A stretch of DNA of 64,000 nt. Source: Oncomelania hupensis. Lineage: Eukaryota > Mollusca > Gastropoda > Littorinimorpha > Pomatiopsidae. The first letter of the stretch is position 1, and every line of letters begins with the position of its first letter. The notes under the pieces were generated by a model, which was given only the letters and a program-made list of their open reading frames with translations, ran no database searches and was not told the origin of the DNA. Below, piece after piece: positions 1 through 12,034 of this stretch. Location of the stretch: assembly GCA_036898135.1 (NCBI GenBank), contig CM072515.1, forward strand, positions 23,788,700 to 23,852,699, read 5' to 3'. Both the position numbers and the translations under genes were made by a program.

Positions 1-2812
1 TTATTGCACTGAACTGAAGTAGGCTAAAATTAACTAATTCCACCCAGTTGATGAGCCGTTTGTGATATACAGGGATTTCAACAAAAGACTGAACGATTTA
101 AGTGATAGTAGCTGTGTCATATTGAAAAATACTGGTCATAATTTTACTTTGAGGTAATAGGAGACGAGCTTTTGTGTGTGGTTCTATGTACAAATACCTA
201 GCTATTTTTAATTCTCACCTTAGCATGACCTTACAACAAGTGGTTAAAAGCTTTTAAGTTGTCAGGGTGATGTGTTTCAGAGGTTGTTGCATGACAGGCA
301 GGGTGGTGTGGTGAGGGTGGAGGTGATCCTAAGCGTCAGAAGTGAGAATTAGGTTGGAGGGTTAAGATGAGAATAATGAGCTCAAAGAGTGTCTGTGAAG
401 ATAAATGTAAGAGATTGGGGATAGGGATAGGCTGTGAGTCAGAAAGTGATGGAGGTGGTTCAGAGCACATAATGGTGTTCCCAGGCCACTTTATTGATCA
501 GTCCTGTCTCAGTGTCTGGGGCTGCCTAGTTTCTGTGTCCAGCTGATGGACACTACAAGAAATCCGCTTCTCACTTTCTCCTTATTGCTTAGGTTACCTA
601 CACAGATTTTCGTCTCAATGTAATAATAATAATAATACAAAATTATTATTATTATTATTATTTTATTACTATTCTTATTGGGTTTTTTTATACCACGATT
701 CATAAAACTTTAAGCTGTATAGATCTCTAAATATGTGTCATTTGACTATTTGCTTTTGGTATAAAACTTTTTGTTGTTCAACCTTAATCAGTCTTTGAAA
801 TTTTTTTTTCTTCTTATTCTTCACACTGAGGGTTTGCAGTACTTGGACCCTGCCTTGGCCTTAATCTCTCTGTCTTATCGCATTGTATTTACTTCTACTC
901 TCCCTCCCACCACTCCTTTCAGAGTACTTTTTTCATTCCATCCCCCTTCACTCTTCCTGAGTTCCTGTGTATCTTATTTCTGGCCACCCCAATTACAGAA
1001 TACAAAATACACAAATTTATTCCAAGCGACGACAACCATCATTGTACAAGGAATTTGTTCTGATGTTAGTGAACATCACAGGCACCCAATTCATCTTCCT
1101 CGCACATACATGTATGAAGCACACCATTAAAAAATACATAGCCTTTGACTAGCATTCACCCACTTCTCCTCTTTCTCTCCCATCTCCATTTCCGGCTTCC
1201 CCCCAACAATTATTGATTGGTTCCAGAGCTACACACCCAGCTTGCCTGCCTGTCTTGTCATTTAGCCCACTGTCATCAACCTTGCCCCTCACCCCTTGCC
1301 TTCAGCCATTATCCTGCTTCTTGGGCACACCCTCCCAACTCACCCACCAGCACTGACAAGCTTTCTGGAATCGCCTGTCTTCTAGAATCCGGATGTAATT
1401 CTACAAAATAAATTCTTCTTTTAAATGCTCACTCACGCAGTATCTTGTCTGTGCTGTTCTCAGCTTAGGGCAACAGCTTCACAACATTCACCCCTAGTCA
1501 ATCATCAGTTCTTTCCTTGCAAGGTGGAATCTGTGTAAAATCCTCATTGTATTAAGCTTTCACTGTATCTTGCTTCATTTTAGCAGCAAGAAAATACTCA
1601 GGCTTTTCCACCAAAGTTATCTTTCCTTTTATTATTTAATTTAATTTGTCTAGATTTGATTTTAGACTCATGAGTTTTGAAAGTTATAAAATTTTAAATG
1701 TGTCCTGATTTTTTATGATTATTTATTATTTTTTTTAATAACTCGAGTGCCTTATTCTAATTCTCTAGCACTATGATTTAGCATCTGGCACAGAACTGAT
1801 CTTGCTATTGCTAAGTACTACTGTACATTTTCCACTCCACCTCACTATCACAGTATCAGCCACATAACCCTTTCCCTCAGACTGTCCTTGTGGAGAATAG
1901 TTTCTTTTCTTGGCTGCCTGCTTGCCCTCTATTCTTATTCCCTACTCCAATGTACACTTTGAAACTCCAGGACATTCCACCTAACCAGGTCTCTGTTTGG
2001 GTCCAACTCTCACTTGACTGACCTACTCCTTCCCATTAATGCTGTCACTGTCCTAATTCTGAAGTGCCACTGTCTGGTCTTTGTATCTCTGAATCTTGCT
2101 AGTTCATGCAGCCTTTTTTTGCCTGTGTGCTCTTGTTCGCCATGTCAGGACAACCTTGCCCTGCTAAAAGTAAAATGGTTTGCACTCTCAAAGCTTTCCT
2201 GCTGTGAAGGTTTGAAGCTTGATTTCCTGTTTTCTGTTGTTGAGAAGTTTCTGCGACAGATTTGCACTGTGTTCAGTCATTTAAGTGAGAGTATATTTAG
2301 GTCTGTTACATCATTATTCTACCCCTCATTCTTGTGTCATAATATGTAGATGAACTCTGCCAGACCTCCATCATGTTTACTCTTAACACCCTTTCCATAT
2401 CTCAGCTTGCGCAACACACAGCTGTTGGGAGTACTGTAGCTTGTTCCCTCCCACCCAACTGTTGCCCTACCCCCTCCATACATTTTCCTCGACCTCCAGG
2501 CTCCACTGCTAGACTTGTTACTATTTATGTTCTAGCCAGCATTACCACATTCACTACTTCTTGTAGTCTCCTTCCTCCTTCACCGATCTTCAGGCCACAA
2601 TGCTTAGTGCCAGATATCTCAAGGGACATGGGGATGAGAGGTGGCCAGAGGCTGAAAAGGGGGAATGCTGTGGGCAGATTTAAGAGTTTAGTCTCTTGCA
2701 TCCTTTTTCTTACCTTTTCTCTCCTTCTGTATCCCCAAATACAATCTTGTTTCTTCCTTATCCTCACCCTTTTTTCTCTGGTCCCCATACTCTGGACCTG
2801 TTCAGGATGTTG

Positions 2813-2847
<35 letters not shown>

Positions 2848-3521
2848 GATGGTGTTGGGTGGTTACATGGTTACAGATGGATTTTGTTCATCAGTCTGAG
2901 TTACCCTGTTCTGTGAGAGCTCCTTAGTCTGAAATTCCAAGGGGCTACCAGTGTACAGCAGATTTGACTAGGTAGACAGAAATAGCTTTGAGTAAGCAGT
3001 AGACCTACTCCTCAACTTCCTTCCTGGTTAGCAAGTCTTCTTCTCCCTTCTTACACAACCAGTTTTTACTATCAAATCCCCTCTTTTTCTCATCCATAAG
3101 CATATGGCAGTAGCCTTCTCCATACTTCTTCTTTTTCATCAGGGCTTTACTTTGCATTAACTTGTCTCACCCCTTTTATCTCAACTATTTGAGTAATTCA
3201 CAATTTTGTTTACAAGAGTTTACTGGTTTGTACTTCTAGTACACACAATTGTGAGTGGTCTAGCCTTACTATTGATTAATAACTTGGTGGTTTATGCATC
3301 TGCCATTATCTTCATGCTTCCATAGTAAAAATCTGTGGGTTAGACTTTCCTTTAGTAGGGGAAACTGCTTAAGTCATTTCTTCAGTGTTAGAAAATTCTT
3401 ACTTTCCATTTCTTGTCCATTCCTTTACTCTTTTTTTAAGGCTGGCCAGTCCTTCCCATTCCACCTTCATTACAGTCCTCTTCATGGTCTTTACCATGGC
3501 TGTAAATTTATCACCACAACC

Positions 3522-3573
<52 letters not shown>

Positions 3574-4453
3574 ACTTTCCACTGGTTTGCTGTCTCAGGG
3601 CACACACAGTTTTCAAGTCCCTTTCTCTCTGCCCCCACCCAGTAACTGGTTTCAGCCACTCTTCCTTCTTCCTTAAGTTCTATTTCTCCTCTACATACAC
3701 CATGTACCACCTTGCCACTGGTCATTCCCCTTTCCCATTCCTCCTTGCCTGAAGCCACTCCTTTCTCCCCTGCCCCCCCCCCTCCCCCCCCCATACACTC
3801 CTCCACTGCCACTTAACCCTCCCTCTATCCATTCCCATTTACCCCCCCTCCCCCCTCCCTCCCCGTTTCCCATAGGCATCATCATTCATGACTTGACAGT
3901 GAGGTCAGGACATTGGCCTTGGTGATCAGCCCTAGTCTGTGTATCCTTTAGATTCTGCCTTCACTTTCTTTTCTTGCCCCTCCTCCCACCCTCTCCCTCC
4001 TGTATTTTCTTTTTGGCCTTTATTTTAAGCCTCCCACCTATTTCTCCCCAATTTTTCTAGAAACTGTGGTTGTATCTGAAAGAATTTTGATCTCATTCAA
4101 TGAGAGAAAAATCCAGTCAGTAGTGTGTACCACTTGCGTGGAGTGTTACTGTGTAAGCTGTGAATTGCTCTGTTGCTGTCAGTGATCTTGGCACCGGCAC
4201 TAGTACTGTGATGCTGCTGTATCGTATTTTGGATGGTAGCTTAGTTATACTGTCACATTCTGAACATTTTTGTTTACAATGGCATACTACTGTGGAGTAG
4301 TTTTTGGTAATTAATGTATTCATCAAATATTTCATATTTCCCCCATCTTCATTATGTATTATCCCTTAACCTTTAACATTTATTTAGTGATGTCTGTGAA
4401 ATATATATTTTTCACCGTTTAATTTGTACATATTTTTTCTCCCTTTGTTACAG
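1..4453. other. REV3L intron, no exon recognised; pyrimidine-rich
   Basis: No REV3L N-terminal exon could be recognised here, so the first roughly 115 codons must lie upstream of the window. The stretch holds an AAT/ATT microsatellite near 620-665, CT repeats near 2812-2847 and 3526-3571, and C-runs near 3770-3800 and 3840-3865. From about 1800 to 4060 the + strand is strongly enriched in C and T. Long open frames here are side products of low-complexity sequence and show no family resemblance. Confidence 0.6.
3526..3571. repeat. (CT)n microsatellite
   Basis: About 46 bases of uninterrupted CT dinucleotides are seen directly. A second shorter CT run lies at about 2812-2847. Both sit within the pyrimidine-rich intron block. 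Confidence 0.95.
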
Positions 4454-4528
4454 ACCAATTTATGGTTACCATAGGGATGAACAGCAGTTTTTAAAAATCT
4501 ACCTCTACAACCCTAACTCGATCAAAAA
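4454..4528 (+). CDS. REV3L: REV3L exon (first visible), N-terminal polymerase domain
   Basis: REV3L is the catalytic subunit of DNA polymerase zeta, which extends from mismatched or damaged primer ends in translesion synthesis in the nucleus. This exon encodes PIYGYH then FLKIYLYNP, a signature of the N-terminal domain of B-family polymerase zeta. It is bounded by CAG at 4451 and GTAAGT at 4529. It begins with the third base of a codon, so an upstream exon outside the recognised set must precede it. Confidence 0.9.
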
Positions 4529-4773
4529 GTAAGTACTAGTTATGTTGTACCTGTGTAGTTGTATATTTGCATGAGGGTTTGTCAGTTATAAGACAGGTAT
4601 GATTAACTAAACGGTCTTCACACTATAGTTAGCGTAAAATAATTGTGGTGTTCTGTTTGTGATTAGCTAGCTAAGCTGGTGTATAAATGTCACCGTATAG
4701 CGCTTTTTTTCATTCTGGACCACATACCTGATATTAAGTATAATTAATGTTTGACTGCTATTTTTGTTCTCAG

Positions 4774-4855
4774 GGCAGCAGATTTGTTGCTGGGTGGGGC
4801 AGTAATGAACAAATCTTTCCAGCCTCATGAAGCTCACATCCCTTACCCTCTGCAG
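4774..4855 (+). CDS. REV3L: REV3L exon 2 (window numbering)
   Basis: It encodes ADLLLGGAVMNK and FQPHEAHIPYPLQ, matching the conserved 'HEAHIPY.LQ' block of the REV3L N-terminal domain. The acceptor CAG ends at 4773 and the donor GTGAG starts at 4856. Phase joins cleanly to the previous exon (codon AA|G) and leaves phase 0. Confidence 0.92.
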
Positions 4856-5426
4856 GTGAGAAACAGTTGACCAAATACATAATATTAAGCATGTATGTGC
4901 AAAACTCATTGTGAATGTGATTATGATATTCCATTGATAGATATTGTTATCAACAGTATTTTTTTTCATTGGTTGATGTGTTTTATATGCTGCCACAACA
5001 GTTGACCAAATAAATTATATTAAGCGTGAGCCTTAATCAATGAAACTTCTAATAAATAGTAAACGTGAGCATGATCAGTTGTCGCCAACAGTGTTTTGCT
5101 TGACTGGTTGATTTGTGATTATATATTATGGTGATCTATACTGTGGTAGCCCGATCAGTGTGATGGTGATGAGGAAGAAATTTATGTAGTGATATCTTCA
5201 ATCTCCATGCTCAATGCAGCAGTGGAATTTGTTCACATGTTTATACTTTGTGTTTGTGGACACCTTAGGTGACTGAGTTAGATCTTGTTTCTACCAGCAC
5301 CTTGAGCAGCTGTATCTGAACAATAAAATAAATAAATAAATGACTTTCTTATGAATATTCTGGATGTCTAATCTTTATTTAAATGCCTTGCCCCATTGGT
5401 AGCTTTATATTATTTTTATATTTCAG

Positions 5427-5505
5427 CTGTTTATGGATTACAACCTTTATGGCATGAATCTCATCAATGTGGCAGCTGTCAAATTCAGGAGGCGAAAAAT
5501 TGAAG
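5427..5505 (+). CDS. REV3L: REV3L exon 3
   Basis: It encodes LFMDYNLYGMNLINVAAVKF, the most recognisable N-terminal stretch of REV3L, followed by a basic RRRK. The acceptor TTTCAG ends at 5426, the donor GTAGG begins at 5506, and the exon leaves phase 1. Confidence 0.93.
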
Positions 5506-5742
5506 GTAGGAACATTTTTCTTCCTTTGTTGGAAGTGCTGAAGATTTTGAGTTGGGAGTATTGTGAATTTCTTACACAGGTCATACATTTTCTTCTATCA
5601 TCGTAAGGCACACATGTTTTCACGTTCATTCTCTCATTCACATATTCTATCCTTCATAGATTTATGGATTACTTTATTAAATGAATATATATTATATATA
5701 TATAAATAGTGTGATTTTCAATTGTTTTTATTACAAATGCAG

Positions 5743-5995
5743 GTGAAATGTTGATGTTAAAATTTACATTGCGTTTAGGTGATTTGAAAGAATGTTCACC
5801 AGTATGTTATGTCGCAGATAAAGAAGGCACCAAGTCCACAGAGCCAGGCAGAAAAGATGACAAAAGCCCGCCTGGCAGTCAGGAGGGAAGTGGTGGGCGT
5901 AGTACGCCTTCCTTCATGCGCACGCCCACCAGTAGTGCGACCAGTGTGGCCAACACACCTACCATGACCCATTGGGACATGGACAATATTCCCAG
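5743..5995 (+). CDS. REV3L: REV3L exon 4, variable linker
   Basis: The reading frame continues from exon 3 through a variable segment rich in Ser, Thr and Pro, and ends in WDMDNIP. This joins in phase 2 to the next exon to give NIPSELLL, matching the family's 'EIPSS.IL'. Three AG acceptors (ending at 5742, 5778 and 5817) all keep the same phase. 5743 is chosen because it has the best upstream pyrimidine run; the exact 5' edge is therefore uncertain. The donor is GTATG at 5996. Confidence 0.75.
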
Positions 5996-6297
5996 GTATG
6001 ACATGTACCCTGGTAACCTGCATAGACTGGTTCTAAGTTGTTTTAATAACCATTCAGCTTGCCTCTAGAGTTAGTCAATGATGTATTTATTTTTGTATGC
6101 ATATGTTTGGTGCAGAAGGATGGTTCCGAGTTCAAAGGTGTGAGACTATTTTGCAACATGAACAGAGTCCGAAGTTGTAACTTTGTGGGAGTGTTTCTAT
6201 GTAGCATGAATGTCGGCGGTAACGTTCCCTTACATTTGCCCATTGTTTGAAGACGTGTTGAAACTGTGTTTTATCTTTTAGAGCTTGTTTATTCCAG

Positions 6298-6395
6298 TGA
6301 GCTGCTGTTACCTGCATCTGTGGAAAAGCAAAGCCAGTGTGAACTGGAGGTGGACATAGTTGCTGCTGACATTCTCAATAGGAAAGAAGTCACAG
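6298..6395 (+). CDS. REV3L: REV3L exon 5
   Basis: It encodes QCELEVDIVAADILNR, a near-invariant REV3L signature. The acceptor is the TTCCAG ending at 6297, not the nearby TTTTAG at 6281, because only the former keeps the phase with exon 4. The donor GTAAT starts at 6396. Confidence 0.92.
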
Positions 6396-6548
6396 GTAAT
6401 TCTTCTTTAAACATATATTGTAGAGTATTTGTGCTTATTAACTCTTCTGTTCACAATGGAGCCTTAGTCAAATTGCATATTTTAGCTGAATGAAGCAGTT
6501 CAATTTACTGTAAACAAAATGTGTCAGTATTTGATGTTTGATTTGCAG

Positions 6549-6653
6549 ACAACATGGGCAGTAACCCTGGACTTGCAGCATTGTGGGAAGATGAACGGCA
6601 GCGCAGGCGAGATGCAGGGCAAGCATCTCAAATCACTCCTCAAGAGTCGCAAG
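6549..6653 (+). CDS. REV3L: REV3L exon 6
   Basis: It encodes GSNPGLAALWEDERQRRR, matching the conserved 'GGNPGL..IWEDE.QRRR' of REV3L, and ends in PQESQ. The acceptor TTGCAG ends at 6548, the donor GTATTG begins at 6654, phase 1 out. Confidence 0.92.
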
Positions 6654-8863
6654 GTATTGTTGTGTTTTATACTTCTGTAGTCGCTCTGCATGATATTTTT
6701 TTAGTTTGTGCATGGGTGAAATAAGACAAAAATTCCATCAATCCAAAGTTTATATTAAATTTTTTTTGATTTCTTTCTTTGTGAGATAAGGGATTTTTAA
6801 ACTCGTTGCGAGCCGGTGGCAGGTTTTAGTTTTTATTTGATTGGAAACGGAAAATCATCCCTTGCTGTCAGGGACTGTAAACCCCATGGGATTCCAGTGT
6901 GTTTTGCACACCATTGGATCGACTTAACTGCGTCTCTTGTCTTGCATGTTTTGACGAGCTCCAGAGCCAGTGAAACGGTTTAGTCATTCAAAATGCCAGT
7001 TGTCAAAGAAAACACATAGACTGAGTTGCTCGAGGCTGATCTAGCCAACAAATGGCGATGGAAATGGTTGTAGGAGAAAGATGACAACTACTTGCCATTT
7101 CGAACTTTGCTACATCACAGGCTCAGAGCACTCACTCGTAGACCTCACTACAATACCCTCATAAGAATATTATGGTGAGACCTACGAGTTAGTGCTCTGC
7201 GCATATGGCTACAGAAACTTTATAGTCGTGGGAAGTGTTTTGTGTGCCACATGCAATGAAGTCATTAAATATGGAATCAATGGAAAGAAGAATCTCCATA
7301 CCCATGGCATGCTAGAAGCAAACAGCACAAAGTTAAAATGCATGTGAGTTTGTGTCAGCCACTCTTCTCTCACCCCTCCACCCCACACCCAACCCCTCCC
7401 ACCACCCTTCCACACTCCGCCATCTTTACCTTTATTCATTTTTCTGCTGTTGTTTTGTTTGTGTTGGGGTTTTGTTACAATAATTATGACTTATTTTCTA
7501 ATGTAAGTTGAATGTATTTCATAGTTGGCTTGTTTGCTGAATATAAATACAGACAAGTACAAGTTGTTATATTTTGTTGTTGTTGCTAATAGTAGTAAAT
7601 TAATATACGTATTGGTCACATATAAATTATAATATTTTTAAAAGGATAATTAATACATTCGGTGACTGGATATGTCGTTCTTAAACATTTCACACAGTGT
7701 CATCTTACCTCACTGAACTGTCAGGGAAACAAAAATTACATTGTTTTGGCTTTTAGATAGATGCATGTGGCTGACAATTATTTAAATGCATAATTATAGC
7801 CTTCAAAAATACTAATATATATATATATGTACACAATTTGACTTTCATTACAATATTTTTAACTTATGGACTGAATGATATGAAGAGAAGTTAAGATAAA
7901 AGAGAACAAAGATAAGTAAAAGTAATTTTGATCTTCAACATATTGGGGCATCACTTGGATCATACTATTGGATTATGGGTGAATAATTGAACATTATAAT
8001 GCACTATTACAATGCACCATCCTTTCATCTAGGAAAGTTTTTGTTCTTTCTCTTTTTTCACCACAAATCCCACCCCTCACTAATATGTAACAGGTATTTC
8101 CTTTACAACAAGATTGTCCATTGTATGTGATTAGGATTTGTATAACTGTTTGTAATGTCTTTCTTCTTTATAATAGTTAAGTATAATTGTTCTATCTCCT
8201 CTTTGTCTTTACGGTTTGTCTTGTTTCTCGTCATAATTAAACTACCATTGTATATGGTAACTGATCTGAAGAAATTGGATTTGTTTCCTTATTTGACCGT
8301 TATTTCACTTAGGCCTACAAACTGAGCAGTGTTTAGGAGCGTTTCACAGCCCTTTTTTGTGTGTTAAAAAGCCAGGAGATGCTACCAAATGGCACTAAAA
8401 TAGTCAAAAGATGTTGCCCCCCTTTCCTCCCTTCTTCCCCTACTCCTCTTAGGCCCACTATTGGGGCAGAGCCTGGGCGGCCTCTGGACTCCTGCCTCAT
8501 TTCAGTCAATTCATTTTTCCCAGGTTTCACCACCGTTTGTGTTGTTGTTTTTATGATATGAATTATTTTTATGGTTAAGTTCATGTTAGTAAACTAATCT
8601 CTTGCCTATTTTTTTTCCCTGCCTATACACTATATTGAAGTATGTTTTGTTTGTGGTGTTTGGGCCTTGCCTGTTTTCCTTGTTGTTTCAAATATATTGC
8701 AATTTCTGAATTGGATGTTTGTTTATTGATTATTGTAGAATTATTCAATTTTCCTACATTATGCGCTCATTTTTAAAAATTGAGTTTCATTTTTTACGAT
8801 CAGATGGAGTTTTGTTTTTGCTTTCCATAATCAGGTTATGTTTTAAGTGGTGGTATTTTGCAG
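6654..8863. other. REV3L intron with a degenerate zinc-finger/hAT-like fragment
   Basis: About 6800-7340 holds a degenerate element on the + strand; its end reads LCATCNEVIKYG then KKNLHTHG, a Cys2-His2 arrangement of the kind found at the N-terminus of hAT-type transposases. The rest (7440-8860) is AT-rich with no gene seen. Confidence 0.4.
6800..7340 (+). pseudogene. Degenerate BED/hAT-type zinc-finger fragment
   Basis: The translation is broken by stops and frameshifts, but two pieces are readable: NKWRWKWL with DNYLPFRTL, and CATCNEVIKYGINGKK then LHTHG. The CxxC...HxxxxH-like spacing resembles the zinc finger preceding hAT transposase cores. No catalytic region or clear terminal repeats were found. 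An inverted repeat (7124-7148 and 7175-7199) interrupts it. Confidence 0.35.
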
Positions 8864-8948
8864 ACCATGAAAATGTCCAGAGCTCAGACAGTGAGCGGGA
8901 ACTATTGCAAAGATTGGAGGAGATTGTTCATCATCAAAGTGCTCTCAG
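8864..8948 (+). CDS. REV3L: REV3L exon 7
   Basis: It encodes SSDSERELLQRLEEIVHHQ, matching the 'SE..F.KRLQEIIQQ' helix of REV3L. The acceptor TTGCAG ends at 8863 and the donor GTTAG begins at 8949. Phase 2 out, completed as Arg by the next exon. Confidence 0.88.
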
Positions 8949-8999
8949 GTTAGTTTTTCATTCCATTTAGAAAAATGGAATAAAGCAAAACTGCTAGGC

Positions 9000-10961
9000 T
9001 TAAAACATTACAATAATGAGAAACAAATGCATACATAAGCCCAAAGAGTTCTAATTTAGACAAATACCCAAAGAGAGCTAATTTAGACAAAAACAAGACA
9101 AAATCACATTTAAAAACAACAAAGAAATGTTCCAGCTTTGGAGTTTCCTATTATCCTAATAGAATGTGCTTCTGAAAATATACCTAAAACATCTATTAAC
9201 CCTACCAAATCCGAGCCTGCCACGCTAACTCGCCCTCATATTTGGCCTCCCCGGTGAAAAATAAGGAAAATGTACAAGGGTTAGAAAATCGCTAATATCA
9301 CGCAAACCAGTAGTCAGAATGAGCTCAAACTTATAGATATAACAGAAAATAGGCCTACCTTCCATCTAAAGCCAGTAGTGCTGCAGTGTGAAGCGTGTAG
9401 GCCTTGCTCTTTTTCCTGTGGAAGTGTTCGGTTCATTCGTTGATCTTTTCATGGTGAATTTTCGTTAAATATCTACTGTACTCGCTAACTCACAGCTTTC
9501 TTCAAGAAAGATGCCATTTGTAAGGACTAATCTCGCACCAAATGCGAGATTTAACCATGATTGGCTGTTATTTTGTGTACTTCTTCATGTGCTGTCCCAA
9601 ATACCATGCACTGTCCCAAATACCTAGAATTCGGTAACTCTGTATATAGGAATTAAATCGATTACCTATTATTCGGTAACTCGGCCTGGTAGGGTTAAAA
9701 GCAGTGCTCCAAAGACCCCTTGGTTTGATGAAGAATGCATTCTTCATCACCAAAGGAAACAAGCCCAATTATGTTTCTTTCAAAATCCTACTGCTGAAAA
9801 TAAACTTAATCACCAGAAGCTGCGAGCCAAAACTAGGTATCTCTTTAATCCTGGAAAACCTGTTCTAAACTTCATACCAAAACCTCTTCAAAAACAGTCT
9901 GGAAAATAATAAAAAGAACTCAAGGAAAAACTCCAAGGTTGTGATCCAAGGTCTGAAAAATACATGGACAGATTATCACGGACAAAAAGCATACGGCTGA
10001 TTTGTTGACCTCGACCATCCCTCACAATTCGTCGTCTGCCCATTATTCCCGCAAATTTCAAAACATTTAAGATAAAAAAGAACGAGAATCCTGCTTTTAT
10101 GAATCCGATAATTGTGAACCATATAACCTTCCCTTTTCTATAAAAGACTTGACAGATTCCATCCTGAAATCCAATAATTCTGCTTACGGCCCTGATAATA
10201 TTCATTATCAGTAAATTTCTCAACTGCCTAAAGATTCCCTCAAAATTCTCTTGGCTGTGTTTAGTCATGTCTGGTCTTCTGGTTCCTTTCCCCCACCTTG
10301 GCGGGAAGCAGTTATTGTTCCAATCCCTAAACCTGGTAAGGATCACTCTGATCCAAACAACTACAGACCCATTGCCCTTACAAGCTGTTTGTGAAAAGCT
10401 ATGGAAAGAATTATCTATGAGCGTTTGATGTGGCAGTTAGAATCCATCCACGCTCTCTCAATGTGGTTTCCGCAAAAAAACAGGAGCACTTCAGATCATC
10501 TTGTTCGTTTGGAGTCGTTCGTCAGAAACGCGTTCGTTAACAGTGAACATGTTGTTTCTGTGTTGTTTGATCTAGAAAAGGCATATGACACGACTCGGAA
10601 GTTCGGGATTCTAAAAGATCTAAAACTCCTGGCTCTTATTGTAAATGGCTGTGACAAACCGAATGGTCTAATCAAATCAATAACTTTGCTGCCACCCGCA
10701 AAGAAGAAACTGTTTTGGCTCGCCTTCATATTGGGCATACTTATGTCACCCATAGTTTCCTTTCAAAAAAGAGAAGAACCTCCGTGGTGCTTTGCATGTG
10801 ACAAAGCCTTCTCCATCCACCATTTTATGTCTCAATGTGCTGATCTGGTAGATGAAAGAGAAAGATATTTTGGTTCGACACATTTTAATGACATTTTAAA
10901 AGTTTGCAATAGTAAACACCAGTTTCAATTTTTACATGTTGGTTTGTTTTATCGCATATAG
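9000..10961 (+). mobile_element. Degenerate non-LTR retrotransposon (LINE), interrupted
   Basis: Readable blocks in order: TPWFDEECI and AKTRY upstream of the reverse transcriptase; WREAV with PNPGKD-like and PIALTSC (RT motif 1 region); FDLEKAYDTT (RT motif A) near 10569; then, after an internal deletion, FACDKAFSIHHFMSQC, a Cys/His knuckle, and a terminal GLFYRI. This order is that of the pol ORF of jockey/I-type LINEs. Stops and frameshifts are frequent and RT motifs B and C are missing, so it is dead. A TTAA-flanked element (9196-9698) is inserted in it. The 5' edge is uncertain. Confidence 0.75.
9196..9698. mobile_element. TTAA-flanked piggyBac-like MITE
   Basis: The ends are TTAACCCTACCAAATCCGAG on the left and, read in reverse complement, TTAACCCTACCAGGCCGAG on the right. 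A TTAA target and termini beginning CCCT are characteristic of piggyBac superfamily elements. At 503 bp it has no transposase ORF. It sits inside the LINE remnant and removing one TTAA copy restores the LINE codons. Confidence 0.8.
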
Positions 10962-11577
10962 GTGATATTTTCTTGTTTATATTCTTGGTTAAATTTTTAG
11001 TAAGACTGGTTTTATTTACACCCTTTATCATATTTAAAAATTAGTTTAGTCTGATTTTGCTTAGTTTTGTGAGTTCCTGATTCGCCTCTTGGCAGTCTGC
11101 TGGACCCTATAAACACTGAATAACTATCTATTTACGAGCGATGCCTACTTGTCATTGTGAATTTGTTCAATCTGTAGATAGCTACTCCTATTGCAGTGGA
11201 AAGAATGAACATTGACATTTAATTTCTACACCCTCTGTTGGCGATATGGCAGATGGGGTGCTAAACATTCCAGGGAAGAAAGGGTATGGACCTAACACTG
11301 ACCCACCAGAGCAATCAAACTGCTAAGATGGACATTGACAAATGACCACTTTTATTTTGCCCATCACAGGAGTGAGTATGCCAGGCAAACACTACCACTG
11401 AGCTAGAGAAGTGGGACAGAGAAGCACTTTGAAATAGAATTGCATGCTTTTGGATGTGACAATGAACTTAATGGTATGTGTGTGGATATGAAGCTAGTGG
11501 AGCATATGTGGTTAGATGTAGAATAGAAGGCTAATTTTATGTGCATATTTTCATTAGTAAGTCACTCGGTTATGCAG

Positions 11578-11693
11578 ACGCAGTGAATCTGAGGAATCTG
11601 GTGCTTCAATGGAGGATGTCACACTAACACCTGAGGATTCTTCTTGCATACCTGCATCACAGTTGGAGGACCACCATTCTTTAGCCCACCGAG
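11578..11693 (+). CDS. REV3L: REV3L exon 8, linker
   Basis: It encodes a poorly conserved acidic/Ser-rich segment (RSESEESGASMEDVT, ending QLEDHHSLAHR). Support is positional: clean acceptor TATGCAG (ends 11577), donor GTAAG (11694), and phases that match both neighbours (2 in, 1 out). No stop in frame. Confidence 0.72.
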
Positions 11694-11890
11694 GTAAGTG
11701 CATTGTTATATGGTTACAGCTTGTGGAAGAGGGAAAGTGACTGCAATGAGATTCACATGCATTCAGCAATGTGGAATAATGTTTTTATTCCTTTGATATC
11801 CATTTTCTAGACTTGGCAAAGTAGCTTTGAAATCAATCATTTTGTATGAGTAGTGTAATTGATAAGTAGCCATGTAACATCCGCTTGCAG

Positions 11891-12034
11891 ATTCCAAAAC
11901 TTCTGCATCACAAGACACTCAGAAGGTGGATGAGGGGGAAGATGAAGAAGGAGCTGTGATCAGCCTGGAGTCTATACAACGAGTGGTTTCTTTCAGCCAG
12001 AGTTTCTCTCGTCCTAATTCACAGCCCAAGCAAA
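11891..12034 (+). CDS. REV3L: REV3L exon 9
   Basis: It encodes EEGAVISLESIQRVVSFSQS, resembling the vertebrate REV3L segment with 'EEA.LNEEAI..L...SQ'. The acceptor CTTGCAG ends at 11890; the donor GTTGGT at 12035 is weak, so the 3' edge is less certain. Phase 1 in and out. Confidence 0.75.

Noticed and set aside
771..1130. 119-codon frame
   Set aside because: Composition follows the AT/pyrimidine-rich intron; no conserved motif.
2373..2927. 184-codon frame in the first intron
   Set aside because: It arises from C/T-rich low-complexity sequence and includes a CT repeat read as Ser-Leu; no homology or start context.
6282..6297. Earlier acceptor TTTTAG for the QCELEVD exon
   Set aside because: It breaks the reading phase with the preceding exon, whereas TTCCAG at 6297 keeps NIPSELLL.
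10401..10961. 186-codon frame as a host gene
   Set aside because: It carries RT motif A (FDLEKAYD) and a LINE C-terminal knuckle, and is part of a decayed retrotransposon.
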